Notes: generated by a model from the sequence alone, not told the origin. A stretch of 64,000 nt of DNA from JACVRW01 sp963820315 (GCA_963820315.1 CAWFZK010000046.1:62001-126000); one strand, 5' to 3'; shown: positions 33,874 to 43,562, counted from the stretch's first letter. Made by a program: numbers and translations.

Positions 33874-35595
33874 TCAGCGCGGCCGCTGCTTCAGAGTCTT
33901 GGCGAGCCGGCCGCCGGCAACGTTCCCGGCGAGGTCGCGGCGCTCGTAGCGGAAGGACACGCGCGCCCGGCGGCGGCTCTTCAGCGACTTGACCTTGGGC
34001 TTGCCCAGCTTCACGCGGATCGTCTTGCTGCCGGCGCGGGCGAAGCGGGTCGTCACGCGCTTGCCGAGGCCCGGAGATGCGGTACGAGCCGGCCTCGTCG
34101 ATCGTCGCCCTGAGGACGACCACGCGCTTCCGCAGCGCCTGCGTCAGCGACTTCGTGACGAGGACGAGCTTGCCGCGCGGCGCGCGCGTGTCGGCGGGCG
34201 TCTGGGGCTGCGGCTGGGCTGGCGCTCTCGGTCGACGAAGCGCGCCGCGGCCAGGTCGGCCTGCTCGTAGAGCCCGACATGACCGCCCGCGACCACCCTG
34301 TTCTGCGAGTCGACGGCGACGCCGCCCCAGAAGCCGCCGGTGGACGGGGTGATGACGACGCCGCCGGAGCCGAACTCGGGATCGAGCTCGAGCCTGGCGG
34401 GATCCGCCGCCGAGCGGCGCAGACGCATGAGCATGCCGCCGCCCTCGGAGCCAACCACGCCCGTGCCGGCGAGGACGAAGCGCTCGGCCGAGGGCTCCGG
34501 CGAGCCTCCGAGGCGCTGGACGCCGGCCGCCACGAGGTTCTGGTCGCCGGGCAGCTCGAAGTAGCGCTCGGCGGCCGGCAGCTCCGTGCCGGTCTGAGCG
34601 TCGAACGCTGCAACGGCGTAGGTGCGATCCTCGCCCGGGCCGCCGCCCGGCTCCGAGTCCATCGTCCCGAACACGTACAGGACGCCGCCCATGAGCGCCT
34701 GGCCGCCGGCGAACTCGTTCGTGCCGATGAAGTCGTGCTGGACCACGCCGTCGCCGCCGCCGAAGCCCGTGTCGCGCGCGCCGGTCGCGGTGTAGCGGCC
34801 GACGATCCAGTCGCTCGAGGCGCCCGCGGAGCCCGAGGCCACGCCGACGGCGCTGATCGCCCCGGACGGCTGGACGTCGAGGTCACGGAAGGTGTCGCTG
34901 CTGGCGGTGACCGGATCCACGAACTTGCCGTCGCCCGGTGTCGCGCCAGGGCCGTCGAAGCTCGGGTCGAGGCCGCCGTCGGAGTCCCAGCGGACGAATC
35001 CTGCGTCGACACCGGCGCCGCCGACAGCTGTGATGGTCCCGTCGGCCGAGACGACCATGTCCTCGAGCTCGTCGGACGAGGAGCTCAGGTCGGCCGTCAC
35101 GTAGCCGGTGTTCGCCGGCCCGAAGTCCGTGTCGAGCGAGCCGTTGTCGTTGTAGCGCGCCACGGTGAACAGCCACCTGCGCGAGGAATCGAGCGTCTTG
35201 CCGGCGACGAGCAGGTCCGTGCTGCCGGGCACCTGGGCAATGGCGCTGATCTCAGCCTGGACGTCGATCCCGAAGGCAAACGGCGTCGCGAGGCCGTTGA
35301 TCCCGAAGCCGCGGTCGAGCGACCCGTCCGCGTTGAAGCGGGTGACCGCCCAGCCACCCGTGCGGTTGGTCGCGTTGCCGCTGACCTCGCCCCCGACGAG
35401 AACGCGGCCCTGGGAGTCGAGGGCGACCGCGCTACCGCCCTCGCGCGAGCCCTCCGGCGCTGCGCTGACCTTCGCGATCCCACCCGCCCCGAACGACGGG
35501 TCGGGCACGCCGCCTTCGAGCGCGTGAGCGGAGGCCGGCGCGAGCGCGACGGCGGCGGTGACGGCGGCGAACGAGAAGACCTTTGAGCGAGCCAT
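33874..35595 (-). pseudogene. Secreted delta-60 repeat beta-propeller protein, frameshifted near the C-terminus
   Basis: From the ATG at 35595 (MARSKVFSFAAVTAAVALAP) a signal peptide leads into delta-60-type repeats such as SREGGSAVALDSQGRVLVGG, TRFNADGSLDRGFGINGLAT and ARYNDNGSLDTDFGPANTGY. After about residue 470 the frame breaks near 34,200 and 34,070; the C-terminal part (KTIRVKLGKPKVKSLKSRRR) continues to a stop at 33874. That tail resembles the basic fibronectin-like C-terminal modules of other secreted proteins in this group. Reassembled length is about 570 residues. Confidence 0.75.
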
Positions 35596-35708
35596 GCCCG
35601 GAGTGTCGGCGGCGCGTGCCCGCGCGATAAGCCACCCTAAGGGTGAATCGCTCACCCCTCGGGCCTGTGGCGGGGGCGGGCGCGGTCCTGACCTGCCGAC
35701 CGCGCCGG

Positions 35709-36614
35709 CTAGCGCCGAGCAGCCTCTCGAAGCGAGGCGCGCACCGCAGCGAGCGCCGGCCGCTCGGCCGTCGCGGCCCGTACGGCCGTGAAGACGAGCC
35801 GCGTCAGCGGACCCTCGGCGAGATCTCGAACGGCGAGCGTCGAGTCCTCCTCGGCACGAACGAGATCGGGCAACAGCGTGACCGCGTGTCCGGTGCGGAC
35901 GAGCGTGAACAGGACGAGCAGGTCCGTTGAGCGGTGCCGGACGTCCGGGCTGAAGCCGCCGAGGACCCTGCAGGCGCGCTGGACGAGCTTGTCATGCGCG
36001 CTCGGAGGCGGTCCGCACGCCCACGGCGCTTCGGCGAGGGCGGCGAGCCTGACCGGCTTGCCGCCGCCGGCGAGCGGATGGCCGGCCGGGAGCACCAGCC
36101 GCACGCGCTCGCTCAGCAGCTCCTCCCGAAGAAGCCCCTCCAGCCGGATGCGCGGGACGTACTCCCACTCGTCGGCGATCACCAGGTCGAGCTCGCCGAG
36201 TGCGAGCGCATGCAGCGCGGCTTCCGGCTCGGCCTCGATCACCTCGAGGCGGAGCTGCGGGTGGGCGAGCGCCAGCGCGCTCAGGGCCGACGGGATCAGC
36301 GCCAGCGTCGCGGTCTGGAAGGCCGCGATCCGGACCGTGCCGGTGACGCTGCCATCCGCCGCGGCGAGCTCCGCCTCGGCCTCCTCGGCCGCCGCCAGCA
36401 GCCGTTCGGCGTGGCGGGCCAGTGTCAGCCCAGCCTCGGTTAGGCGGATCCTGCGTCCACTGCGCTCGAGCAGCTCGACGCCGGTTTCGCGCTCCAGCAC
36501 CCGCAGCTGCTGCGACACGGCCGACGGGCTGTAGTCGAGCGCCGTGGCGACCGCGCCGACAGTGCCTCGATCACGTAGCTCGCGCAGGAGGCGGAGCCGC
36601 CGCAGGTCCAGCAT
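35709..36614 (-). CDS. LysR family regulator (DgdR-like by position)
   Basis: A 301-residue LysR-type regulator. The N-terminal winged helix is MLDLRRLRLLRELRDRGTVG followed by ALDYSPSAVSQQLRVLERET; the effector-binding domain starts GTVRIAAFQTATLALIPSAL. It is divergent from the dialkylglycine-decarboxylase-like gene, 74 bases away, matching the dgdA-dgdR layout of Burkholderia. GTTCTGAAC at 36656-36664 in the shared region is a small palindrome that could be part of its site. Confidence 0.88.
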   Translation of the reverse strand: MLDLRRLRLLRELRDRGTVGAVATALDYSPSAVSQQLRVLERETGVELLERSGRRIRLTEAGLTLARHAERLLAAAEEAEAELAAADGSVTGTVRIAAFQTATLALIPSALSALALAHPQLRLEVIEAEPEAALHALALGELDLVIADEWEYVPRIRLEGLLREELLSERVRLVLPAGHPLAGGGKPVRLAALAEAPWACGPPPSAHDKLVQRACRVLGGFSPDVRHRSTDLLVLFTLVRTGHAVTLLPDLVRAEEDSTLAVRDLAEGPLTRLVFTAVRAATAERPALAAVRASLREAARR

Positions 36615-36688
36615 GTGAAGAAGCGTCGCACGATCCTATGCATGAATCCACGCTTGTTCTGAACGAACGGTGCCGAGAAGATCCGGCG

Positions 36689-38005
36689 ATGTCCGAACCG
36701 CTGATCCGCTACGCGGGCCCGTTCGTCCCCGGCGTCGCGCGCTCGGCCTCGGGCTCGTTCTACGAGCTCGACGACGGCCGGCGCATGCTCGACTTCACCG
36801 CCGGCCAGATCTGCGCAACTATCGGCCACAACCACCCGCGTGTCGTGCAGGCGATCGAGCAGGCCTCCCGAGAGGTCCTCCATCTCAACTCATGGGTGAT
36901 CTCCGAACCCGTGCTGCGACTCGCAGATCGTCTGATCGACACGCTGCCGGCGCCGCTGGAAAAGGCGATGCTCCTCTCGACCGGGGGCGAGGCGAACGAG
37001 GCGGCGTTGCGCATGGCGAAGCTCTACACCGGCCGCTTCGAGGTCCTCTCGCTCACCCGCAGCTGGCATGGACTGACCGCAGGCATGTCGGCCCTGACGC
37101 ACGCGGGCGGGCGCAGCGGCTATGGCCCAACGGCTCCCGGCGTGTTCGCGCTGCCCGCGCCCTACGCGTACCGATGCCCGATCCGCCACTGCGACGGCGA
37201 CTGCGACTGCTCCTGCCTCGAAGCGGGCTTCGAGCTATACGACCAGGCGAGCGTGGGCTCACCCGCCGCGGTCATCGCCGAACCGGTGCTATCGGCCGGC
37301 GGGGTGATCGTTCCGCCGCCCGGCTACTTCGTGCGGCTCGCCGAGCTCTGCGCCGAGCGCGGCATGCTCGTCATTCTCGACGAGTGTCAGACCGGCCTGG
37401 GCCGTCTTGGCGCGCTCTACGGCTTCGAGATCTTCGACTTCGTCCCGGATTTCCTCACGCTGTCGAAGACGCTCGGCGGCGGGGTTCCGATCTCGGCGAC
37501 GCTCACGAGCGCCGAGATCGAGCAGAGCTGCTTCGAGCGCGGCTTCGTACACGTCACCTCCCACGTCTCCGACCCGATGCCCGCGGCGGTTGCGGAAGCC
37601 GTCCTCGACGTGGTTCTCGGCGAAGATCTCGCCGGCGTGGCGGCGCGACAGGGGCAGCGGCTGCTCGAGGGCCTGCGTGAGATCGAGGGCCGCCACGAGT
37701 CGGTCGGCGACGTTCGCGGCATGGGGCTCCTCTGCGGCGTCGAGCTTGTCGAGGACCGGACAACACGCGCTCCTGCCGACACGCTCGGCCGGGCCCTCAC
37801 CGACGAGTGCCTCCGCTGCGGCCTGTCGATCAACCTCGTCCGGGGCCAGACCGCGGGCTCGGCGAACTGCCTCCGTCTAGCGCCGCCGCTGACGATCTCG
37901 GACGACGAGATCGATCTCGGCCTTACGATCCTCGATGAGGCGCTCACCACCGTCACGGCACGCCCGCAGCCAAACGCTGAGGCCGTCGAGACATCAGCGT
38001 TCTAG
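36689..38005 (+). CDS. dgdA: Class III aminotransferase, 2,2-dialkylglycine decarboxylase-like
   Basis: A 438-residue PLP enzyme. The PLP lysine is in DFLTLSKTLGGGVPIS and the cofactor aspartate in MLVILDECQTGLGRLG. Blocks RRMLDFTAGQICATIGHNHP, FVHVTSHVSDPMPAAVAEAV and LAPPLTISDDEIDLGLTILD closely follow dialkylglycine decarboxylase, which decarboxylates 2,2-dialkylglycines and transfers the amino group to pyruvate. An unusual cysteine cluster (CPIRHCDGDCDCSC) sits near residue 165, where the Burkholderia enzyme has none. The ATG at 36689 is used. The divergent LysR gene supports the assignment. Confidence 0.82.
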   Translation: MSEPLIRYAGPFVPGVARSASGSFYELDDGRRMLDFTAGQICATIGHNHPRVVQAIEQASREVLHLNSWVISEPVLRLADRLIDTLPAPLEKAMLLSTGGEANEAALRMAKLYTGRFEVLSLTRSWHGLTAGMSALTHAGGRSGYGPTAPGVFALPAPYAYRCPIRHCDGDCDCSCLEAGFELYDQASVGSPAAVIAEPVLSAGGVIVPPPGYFVRLAELCAERGMLVILDECQTGLGRLGALYGFEIFDFVPDFLTLSKTLGGGVPISATLTSAEIEQSCFERGFVHVTSHVSDPMPAAVAEAVLDVVLGEDLAGVAARQGQRLLEGLREIEGRHESVGDVRGMGLLCGVELVEDRTTRAPADTLGRALTDECLRCGLSINLVRGQTAGSANCLRLAPPLTISDDEIDLGLTILDEALTTVTARPQPNAEAVETSAF

Positions 38006-38234
38006 GAGCGGCTCCGTCACGAGCTTCTGGCGCTCGAACAGGTAGCGCATTGCGGACAGGATCTGGGTGCGGGGGCATGCCCGCGTCGAGTGAAAGGGCT
38101 TAGACAGCGCTTCGACAGCGGGTGCGGTCAGGCTGCCCTAACACCCGTGAGGTGACTCGACCTGCCCATCGCTCCAATCACCGATCCGTCCTGGCTGTTC
38201 GTCCCGCCGCTCGAGCTGCAGCTTGCGTAGCGCG

Positions 38235-39587
38235 ATGACGCAGCTCCCTTTGCTGCTGGGCGCCGACCTCGAGGTCCCGTGCGTCGACGGCCGCGACCGG
38301 TGCTACGTGAACCTCGACTACGCGGCGAGCACGCCGGTGATGGCGGACGTGTGGGCGGCCGTCGAGGCGTTCGTTCCCTGGTACAGCAGCGTGCACCGCG
38401 GCAGCGGCGCCAAGTCGCAGGTGTCCACCGCTGCGTTCGATGACGCGCGCACCGCCGTCGCCGCCTTCGTCGGGGCTCGGGCAGACCACGAGGTGGTCTT
38501 CGTCCGCAACACGACCGAGGCGATCAACGTGCTGGCCGCCGCGCTGCCGGAGGGCTCGCGCGTGCTCAGCAGCCCGGCCGAGCACCACGCCAACATGCTG
38601 CCCTGGCGCCGCCACGACGTGCGGCTGCTGCCCTTCACGCGCTCCGCCGAGGAGCTGCTCGTGGAGTGTGAGCGCGCATTACGTGAGGGGCGGATCGACC
38701 TGCTGGCCGTCACCGGGGCCTCGAACGTCAGCGGCGAGATCTGGCCCGTCGCGGAGCTGGCCGCGCTCGCCCACCGCCACGGCGCAGAGCTGTTCGTCGA
38801 CGCCGCGCAGCTCGCGCCGCACCGGGCGATCGACATGGCCGCCGTCGGCATTGACCATCTCGCGTTGTCCGGCCACAAGCTGTACGCGCCGTTCGGCGCC
38901 GGCGCGCTGGTGGCCGGGGCCCGCCGGCTCGCGGCCCGGCCGCCGCTGCTGCGCGGCGGCGGCGCGGTGAAGCTCGTCACGCTCGACGACGTGATCTGGG
39001 CCGACGCCCCCGAGCGCCACGAGGCCGGCTCGCCCGACGTCATCGGCGCCGTCGCGCTGGCGGCGGCCTGCCGGCGACTGCGCGAGCTCGGCATGCAGAC
39101 CGTCGCCGCGCACGAGCGCTCGCTCGCCGCCCGCCTGTGGGACGGCCTGCACGCGGTGCCGGGCCTGCGGACGCTGCGGATGTGGCCAGGGGCCGTCGAC
39201 CGCGTCGGCGTGGTCACGTTCACGCTCGACGGCTACGCCCACCCGCTGGTGGCGGCGATCCTGAGCGCCGAGCACGCGATCGGCGTGCGCCACGGCTGCT
39301 TCTGCGCCCACCCCCTGATCACCCGGCTGCTCGGCATCTCCGACGCCGAGCTCGCCCGCCTGCGCGCCGAGCTGGCCGCCGGCCGTCGCCCGCCGCTGCC
39401 CGGCGCCGTGCGCGCCAGCGTCGGACTCGGCACCACCCACGCCGACATCGACCGCCTCACCGGCGCGCTCCACGAGCTCGCAGCCTCTGGACCGAGATGG
39501 CACTACCGCCACGTACCGGAGCGCGACGAGTACCACCCGGACACTCGCCGAACCGCCCCGAGCGCCGCGGCGACCTTCGGGCTATGA
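38235..39587 (+). CDS. Class V aminotransferase, cysteine desulfurase-like
   Basis: A 450-residue PLP enzyme from the ATG at 38235. Family signatures: YVNLDYAASTPVMADVWAAV, SVHRGSGAKSQVSTAAFDDA, and the PLP lysine in HLALSGHKLYAPFGAGALVA. A cysteine in VRHGCFCAHPLITRL sits near the expected active-site loop of IscS/SufS-type enzymes, so sulfur mobilisation or a related lyase activity is possible. No SUF or ISC genes are nearby. An extra C-terminal segment (about residues 415-450) follows the fold. Confidence 0.82.
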   Translation: MTQLPLLLGADLEVPCVDGRDRCYVNLDYAASTPVMADVWAAVEAFVPWYSSVHRGSGAKSQVSTAAFDDARTAVAAFVGARADHEVVFVRNTTEAINVLAAALPEGSRVLSSPAEHHANMLPWRRHDVRLLPFTRSAEELLVECERALREGRIDLLAVTGASNVSGEIWPVAELAALAHRHGAELFVDAAQLAPHRAIDMAAVGIDHLALSGHKLYAPFGAGALVAGARRLAARPPLLRGGGAVKLVTLDDVIWADAPERHEAGSPDVIGAVALAAACRRLRELGMQTVAAHERSLAARLWDGLHAVPGLRTLRMWPGAVDRVGVVTFTLDGYAHPLVAAILSAEHAIGVRHGCFCAHPLITRLLGISDAELARLRAELAAGRRPPLPGAVRASVGLGTTHADIDRLTGALHELAASGPRWHYRHVPERDEYHPDTRRTAPSAAATFGL

Positions 39588-39619
39588 GCCGTGGCAGCTG
39601 ATTCAGTTTGGGCTGTCGC

Positions 39620-40177
39620 TCATCGCTTCGGCACCAGGATCTGCGCGAGGGCTCCGCTCTGGAAGCGTTCCTCTTCGACGACGTCCAGCTTCAGGTGCTC
39701 TCCCAGCTCGGCGAATGGGCTGTGCCCCGCGCCGATCGCAATCGGGACCGTCGTCAGCTGGTATTCGTCGACGAGGCCCAGGCGGGTCAGCGACTTGGCG
39801 AAGTCGGGGCCACCGTGGACCAGGACGGTCCCTTCGTCGTCCCGAGCCTTCAGTTCCGCAATCTCCGCGCCCAGGTCCCCGCCGAAGATCTCGACGGGTC
39901 CCCATTCCGCCTTCTCCAGAGTGTGGGAGAAGACAGCCTTCGGCTTCTCGTTCATCGCGGTTGCGATCGGCCCCTCGGACGCGGCCCAATGCGGCCCCAT
40001 GATCTCGTAGCTGCGGCGCCCCATCGCGTGGACGCCGGCCTCCTCGAGCGCGCGGCGGTTCCACTCACCCGAGTCGTCACCGAACCACTCGAACATCCAT
40101 TCATGGGTCCCGTCGGGGCTGGTGGCAAAACCGTCGAGGGAAATGACCATTTTCAGAACTACTTTTCTATCGCTCAT
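39620..40177 (-). CDS. Dihydrofolate reductase-family protein (RibD C-terminal type), module 2
   Basis: A 185-residue paralog of the protein at 29.9-30.5 kb. Landmarks: VVLKMVISLDGFATSPDGTH, AMGRRSYEIMGPHWAASEG, LVHGGPDFAKSLTRLGLVDE and TVPIAIGAGHSPF. It is divergent from the second SigG-like sigma gene, 249 bases away, so the sigma/reductase association is kept in both modules although the arrangement differs. GATGAATCC lies 35 bases before its start. Confidence 0.87.
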   Translation of the reverse strand: MSDRKVVLKMVISLDGFATSPDGTHEWMFEWFGDDSGEWNRRALEEAGVHAMGRRSYEIMGPHWAASEGPIATAMNEKPKAVFSHTLEKAEWGPVEIFGGDLGAEIAELKARDDEGTVLVHGGPDFAKSLTRLGLVDEYQLTTVPIAIGAGHSPFAELGEHLKLDVVEEERFQSGALAQILVPKR

Positions 40178-40391
40178 GTCGGTAGAGACCTACCCCCTCG
40201 CCTGGATTCATCGCGCAGCAGATCTGCGCGTCAACACGGCAGCGGCTGTCGGACGGACGGCCTGGCCTGCAACGCTCGGCCCATGATGGTGTCGCTGCGC
40301 CGACGCACCGGAGGGTCGTGCTGTGGAACTCTGCGCAATGAAGCACCCTCGATTGCGGCAACGCTCTCGAGGCGCTTGCATGGCGCCGGGT

Positions 40392-40402
40392 GATGAGCTT
40401 TC
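40392..40402 (+). promoter_or_regulatory. GATGAGCTTTC motif upstream of second SigG-like gene
   Basis: GATGAGCTTTC begins 35 bases before the sigma ATG at 40427, the same spacing as GATGAGTTTCTCCGG before the first sigma gene (36 bases). The 249-base divergent region contains no other recognisable element apart from GATGAATCC on the minus strand (40204-40212). Confidence 0.4.
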
Positions 40403-40426
40403 GGGCCGCCCGCCGTCACACACACT

Positions 40427-41413
40427 ATGAGCTCCATCACCGACGACCTCCGGCCGCTCGACGAGCAGGCCTTCGGCGCCCGCGTCGAGCCGCACCGCCG
40501 CGAGTTGCACGTCCACTGCTACCGCCTGCTCGGGTCGTTCGAGGAGGCCGAGGACCTCGTCCAGGAGGCGTTCCTGCGCGCGTGGCGCCGGCGCGAGACG
40601 TACGAGGGCCGCGCGTCGGTTCGCGCGTGGCTGTACCGGATCGCCACGAACGCCTGCCTCGATGCGCTCGACAAGCGCCCGCGGCGGCCGAGCGCGAGCG
40701 GCGAGGTCGCGTGGCTGCAGCCCTATCCCGACGAGCTCCTCGAGCAGCTGCCCGACCGGCGCGAGGGCCCGGAGGACGTGACGCTCGCCAAGGAGACCGT
40801 CGAGCTGGCGTTCATCGCCGCGATCCAGCACCTCGCGCCGCTGCCGCGGGCCGTGCTCGTGCTGCGCGACGTCCTCGGCTGCTCGGCGAAGGAGACCGCG
40901 CGGCTGCTCGAGACGACAGAGGCGTCGGTGAACTCCGCGCTGCAGCGCGCGCGGGCTGGGTTGCGGGAGAGCCTGCCCGAGGACCGCGAGGCGTGGCAAC
41001 ACGCCGCCGAGCCGACCGCCGCCGAGCGGGAGCTGCTCGCCCGCTACGTCGAGTGCAGCGAGCGCGCCGACGCCGAGGGCCTGGCCGCGCTCATGCACGA
41101 GGACGTCCGCTTCTCGATGCCGCCGACGCCCGGCGTCTGGACCGGCCGAAGCACGGTCGTGCAGGCCTGGATCGACGGCGGGTTCGGATCGGAGGCGTTC
41201 GGCAGCATGCGGTGCGTGGTCACCCGCGCCAACGGTCAGCCCGCGGTCGCGGCCTACGTGCGCAAGCCGGGCGACGCCGCGTACGAACCGCTGGCGATCG
41301 ACGTCCTGCGGGTGCAGGACGGGGTCGTCACCGAGATCGTCACCTTCGACGGCGCGCTGTTCGAGCACTTCGACCTGCCGGCCACGCTCAGCGCGGCGGG
41401 CGGTACACGATGA
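40427..41413 (+). CDS. SigG-like ECF sigma factor with SnoaL-like C-terminal domain
   Basis: An intact 328-residue sigma factor. Region 2: LHVHCYRLLGSFEEAEDLVQ, EAFLRAWRRR, AWLYRIATNACLDALDKRP; region 4: VLRDVLGCSAKETARLLETT; SnoaL-like domain: YVECSERADAEGLAALMHED to the end (VQDGVVTEIVTFDGALFEHF). It is the paralog of the frame-broken sigma at 30.5-31.6 kb. Its TGA overlaps the ATG of the MBL-fold hydrolase gene (ATGA), so the two are coupled. No membrane anti-sigma gene is adjacent; the C-terminal domain is thought to modulate activity in such factors. Confidence 0.9.
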   Translation: MSSITDDLRPLDEQAFGARVEPHRRELHVHCYRLLGSFEEAEDLVQEAFLRAWRRRETYEGRASVRAWLYRIATNACLDALDKRPRRPSASGEVAWLQPYPDELLEQLPDRREGPEDVTLAKETVELAFIAAIQHLAPLPRAVLVLRDVLGCSAKETARLLETTEASVNSALQRARAGLRESLPEDREAWQHAAEPTAAERELLARYVECSERADAEGLAALMHEDVRFSMPPTPGVWTGRSTVVQAWIDGGFGSEAFGSMRCVVTRANGQPAVAAYVRKPGDAAYEPLAIDVLRVQDGVVTEIVTFDGALFEHFDLPATLSAAGGTR

Positions 41414-42033
41414 ACGCCCCTACCTCGATCACCATCACACCAGTCTTCGTTGCCGACCTTTCCGTCGAGGGCGAGCGGATGCCGGTCTACGTGCACGTCA
41501 TCGACCATCCCGATGCGCGCGTGCTGGTCGACACCGGCATGACGGAGCTGCACCCGGCGATGGCCGACATGGATCCCCGCCTCCAGCCGCTGAGCGAGCA
41601 GGACTTCGATCTCGCCGGCATCGACATCGTCGTCAACACACACCTGCACGCCGACCACTGCGGCGGCAACCACCTCTTCGCCGGCAAGCCGATCTATGTC
41701 CAGCGTCGGGAGCTCGACGACGCGCGCAGCGAGGACGGCTACACAATTCGCGAGTGGGTCGAGGCGCCCGGCGTGCGGTACGTGCCGGTCGACGGCGAGC
41801 ACAAGCTGCTGCCCGGGCTCCGACTCGTCCCGGCGCCGGGCCACACACCCGGCATGCAGATGGTCGTCGTCGAGACTGGCGGGCGCCCGGTCATCGTCGG
41901 CGGCGACGTGGCGGTGTGGTTCGGCGAGTTCGACGAGCCGCCCACCGAAGGCCGGCAGCGGGTCCTTGCGCTCGACCCCGAGCTCGTCTGGCTCACGCAC
42001 GAGCACGAGCCATGGCGGCCCCCCACCGTCTGA
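41410..42033 (+). CDS. MBL-fold metallo-hydrolase, N-acyl-homoserine-lactonase-like
   Basis: A 207-residue metallo-beta-lactamase-fold enzyme. The zinc motif HLHADHCGGN (HxHxDH) is present, then PAPGHTPGMQMVVVE and the aspartate in VIVGGDVAVWFGEF. A terminal histidine region is LTHEHEPWRPP. The layout fits AHL-lactonase-like or related lactonases/hydrolases; substrate is unproven. It is translationally coupled to the SigG-like sigma gene and probably belongs to its regulon. Confidence 0.87.
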   Translation: MNAPTSITITPVFVADLSVEGERMPVYVHVIDHPDARVLVDTGMTELHPAMADMDPRLQPLSEQDFDLAGIDIVVNTHLHADHCGGNHLFAGKPIYVQRRELDDARSEDGYTIREWVEAPGVRYVPVDGEHKLLPGLRLVPAPGHTPGMQMVVVETGGRPVIVGGDVAVWFGEFDEPPTEGRQRVLALDPELVWLTHEHEPWRPPTV

Positions 42034-42180
42034 GGCATCACGCCGGCGCTCTCTGAGGCGTCGAGTGGTTACACGAGGGTCAGCTGGATGAGTGCTTCCA
42101 TGTCGAGAGGCTCTGACCGGCTCCGCTCACCAGGTGAAGGGCCACGACAGGCGCGGCCCACGACACCAGGAGACCACGAC

Positions 42181-42621
42181 ATGACGATTCAGCGGATGGA
42201 CAACGTTCTCATCGTTGTCGATGACCTCGAGGCTGCCAAAGCGTTCTTCGCCGAACTCGGCATGGAGCTGGAAGGCGAGACGCAGCTCGAGGGGCCTTGG
42301 GTGGACAGCACCGTCGGGCTCAACGACGTCCGTGCCGACGTCACCATGATGCGGACCCCGGACGGCCACGGCCGGGTTGAGCTGACGAAATTCCACACGC
42401 CGCCGGCGGTCAGACCCGAGCCGGAAAGCGCACCGGCGAACACGCTGGGCATACGCCGCATCATGTTCGCTGTCGACGACATCGACGACGTCGTTGCCCG
42501 CCTGCGCAGCCACGGTGCCGAACTCGTCGGCGAGATGGCGCAGTACGAGGACTTCTACCGGCTCTGCTTCCTGCGTGGCCCAGAGGGCATCATCATCGGA
42601 CTGGCCGAGCAGCTCAGCTGA
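42181..42621 (+). CDS. VOC family protein
   Basis: A 146-residue two-module VOC protein (MTIQRMDNVLIVVDDLEAAK; IRRIMFAVDDIDDVVARLRS; DFYRLCFLRGPEGIIIGLAE). The ATG at 42181 fits the fold; the frame is open to 42088 but that part does not resemble the family. Histidine and glutamate ligand positions (HGRVEL, and the final GPEG) suggest a metal-binding member. Last confident chromosomal gene before the phage-like remnants. Confidence 0.87.
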   Translation: MTIQRMDNVLIVVDDLEAAKAFFAELGMELEGETQLEGPWVDSTVGLNDVRADVTMMRTPDGHGRVELTKFHTPPAVRPEPESAPANTLGIRRIMFAVDDIDDVVARLRSHGAELVGEMAQYEDFYRLCFLRGPEGIIIGLAEQLS

Positions 42622-43159
42622 GACCTCCGTGGGCGCGGCCCCGGACGCTACTGGCCAGCGCCCGCGCATGGCGCCCCGCCAGGCGTCACCGAAGCTCAGC
42701 CCGTCCGCCCGTCCCTGCTCCAGATTTTCCCGGAGCTGGACTTCAGGAAAAGATCGCGTGCCCCACGCCGCGCCATCGCCGTTCTGCTCGCTGAACTCCT
42801 CCTCGGGCGACCAGAGCCAGGTGCTCGGGCGGGCGCACAGTCCCGAGCCGCGCATCGCCAGGCCGGAGCCCGCCAGCAGCTCGGGCACCGCCGGTGACAG
42901 CCGGGGCAGCGCCCCGATCGCGCCGAAGCTGATCGAGCCCGCGCTGGCCACGTCCTCGGTCACCCCGAGCCAGCTCGTGATGCCCATCTCGGACGGAAGA
43001 TCGCCTGGGCGCAGGTCGCCGAGCGCAGGCACTCGCGCTCCCCGTCCGTCAGCAGCTCGTACAGCTCGTCGTCCTCATGCTCGCTGACGCGGTCAGAAAT
43101 CGGAGCCGATCCGAGCCCTGCTGGACGCGGCCCTGCGAGCGGCAGATACTGGGCGGGCG
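42622..43159. other. 538-base region without a confident gene
   Basis: No complete coding sequence is recognised. The minus strand shows stretches with coding character in different frames (for example LRENLEQGRADGLSFGDAW near 42,700 and EHEDDELYELLTDGERE near 43,070), as in a decayed gene. Together with the broken HNH and tail-like genes that follow, this may be part of an old phage-derived insertion. Confidence 0.4.
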
Positions 43160-43555
43160 ATGTCGCAGGAGAATGTGGAGTTGGCTCAGCAGGCCTTTGA
43201 CGCCTTCAACCGACGCGACATCGGTGCGTTTCTGGCGCTGATGGCCCCGGACGTGGTGGCCGAGTCGCGCCTGGCCGCGATGGAGGGCGGCTATCACGGC
43301 CACGACGGAATCCGCCACTGGTGGCAGAACCTGCTCGACGCGTTCCCGGACTACACCGTCGAAACGGTCGAAGCGCGCGAGCTTGGGAACCTGACGCTCG
43401 CCACGCTGCGCACTCGCGGCCACGGCGCGGACAGCGACACCCCGTTCGTGGACACGGTCTGGGTGGTTGTCGACTGGCGTGACAAGAAGGCCGTCCGGTG
43501 GCGCGTCTTGTCAACGGAAGCGGAAGCCCTCGAAGCCGTGGGGCTGCGGGAGTAG
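43160..43555 (+). CDS. SnoaL-like / NTF2-fold protein
   Basis: A 131-residue protein with the usual opening MSQENVELAQQAFDAFNRRD and GYHGHDGIRHWWQNLLDAFP. Likely a small ligand-binding or isomerase-like protein. It is intact, unlike the degraded sequence on both sides, and is about 800 bases outside the left att repeat of the island. Confidence 0.85.
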   Translation: MSQENVELAQQAFDAFNRRDIGAFLALMAPDVVAESRLAAMEGGYHGHDGIRHWWQNLLDAFPDYTVETVEARELGNLTLATLRTRGHGADSDTPFVDTVWVVVDWRDKKAVRWRVLSTEAEALEAVGLRE

Positions 43556-43562
43556 GGCGCCG

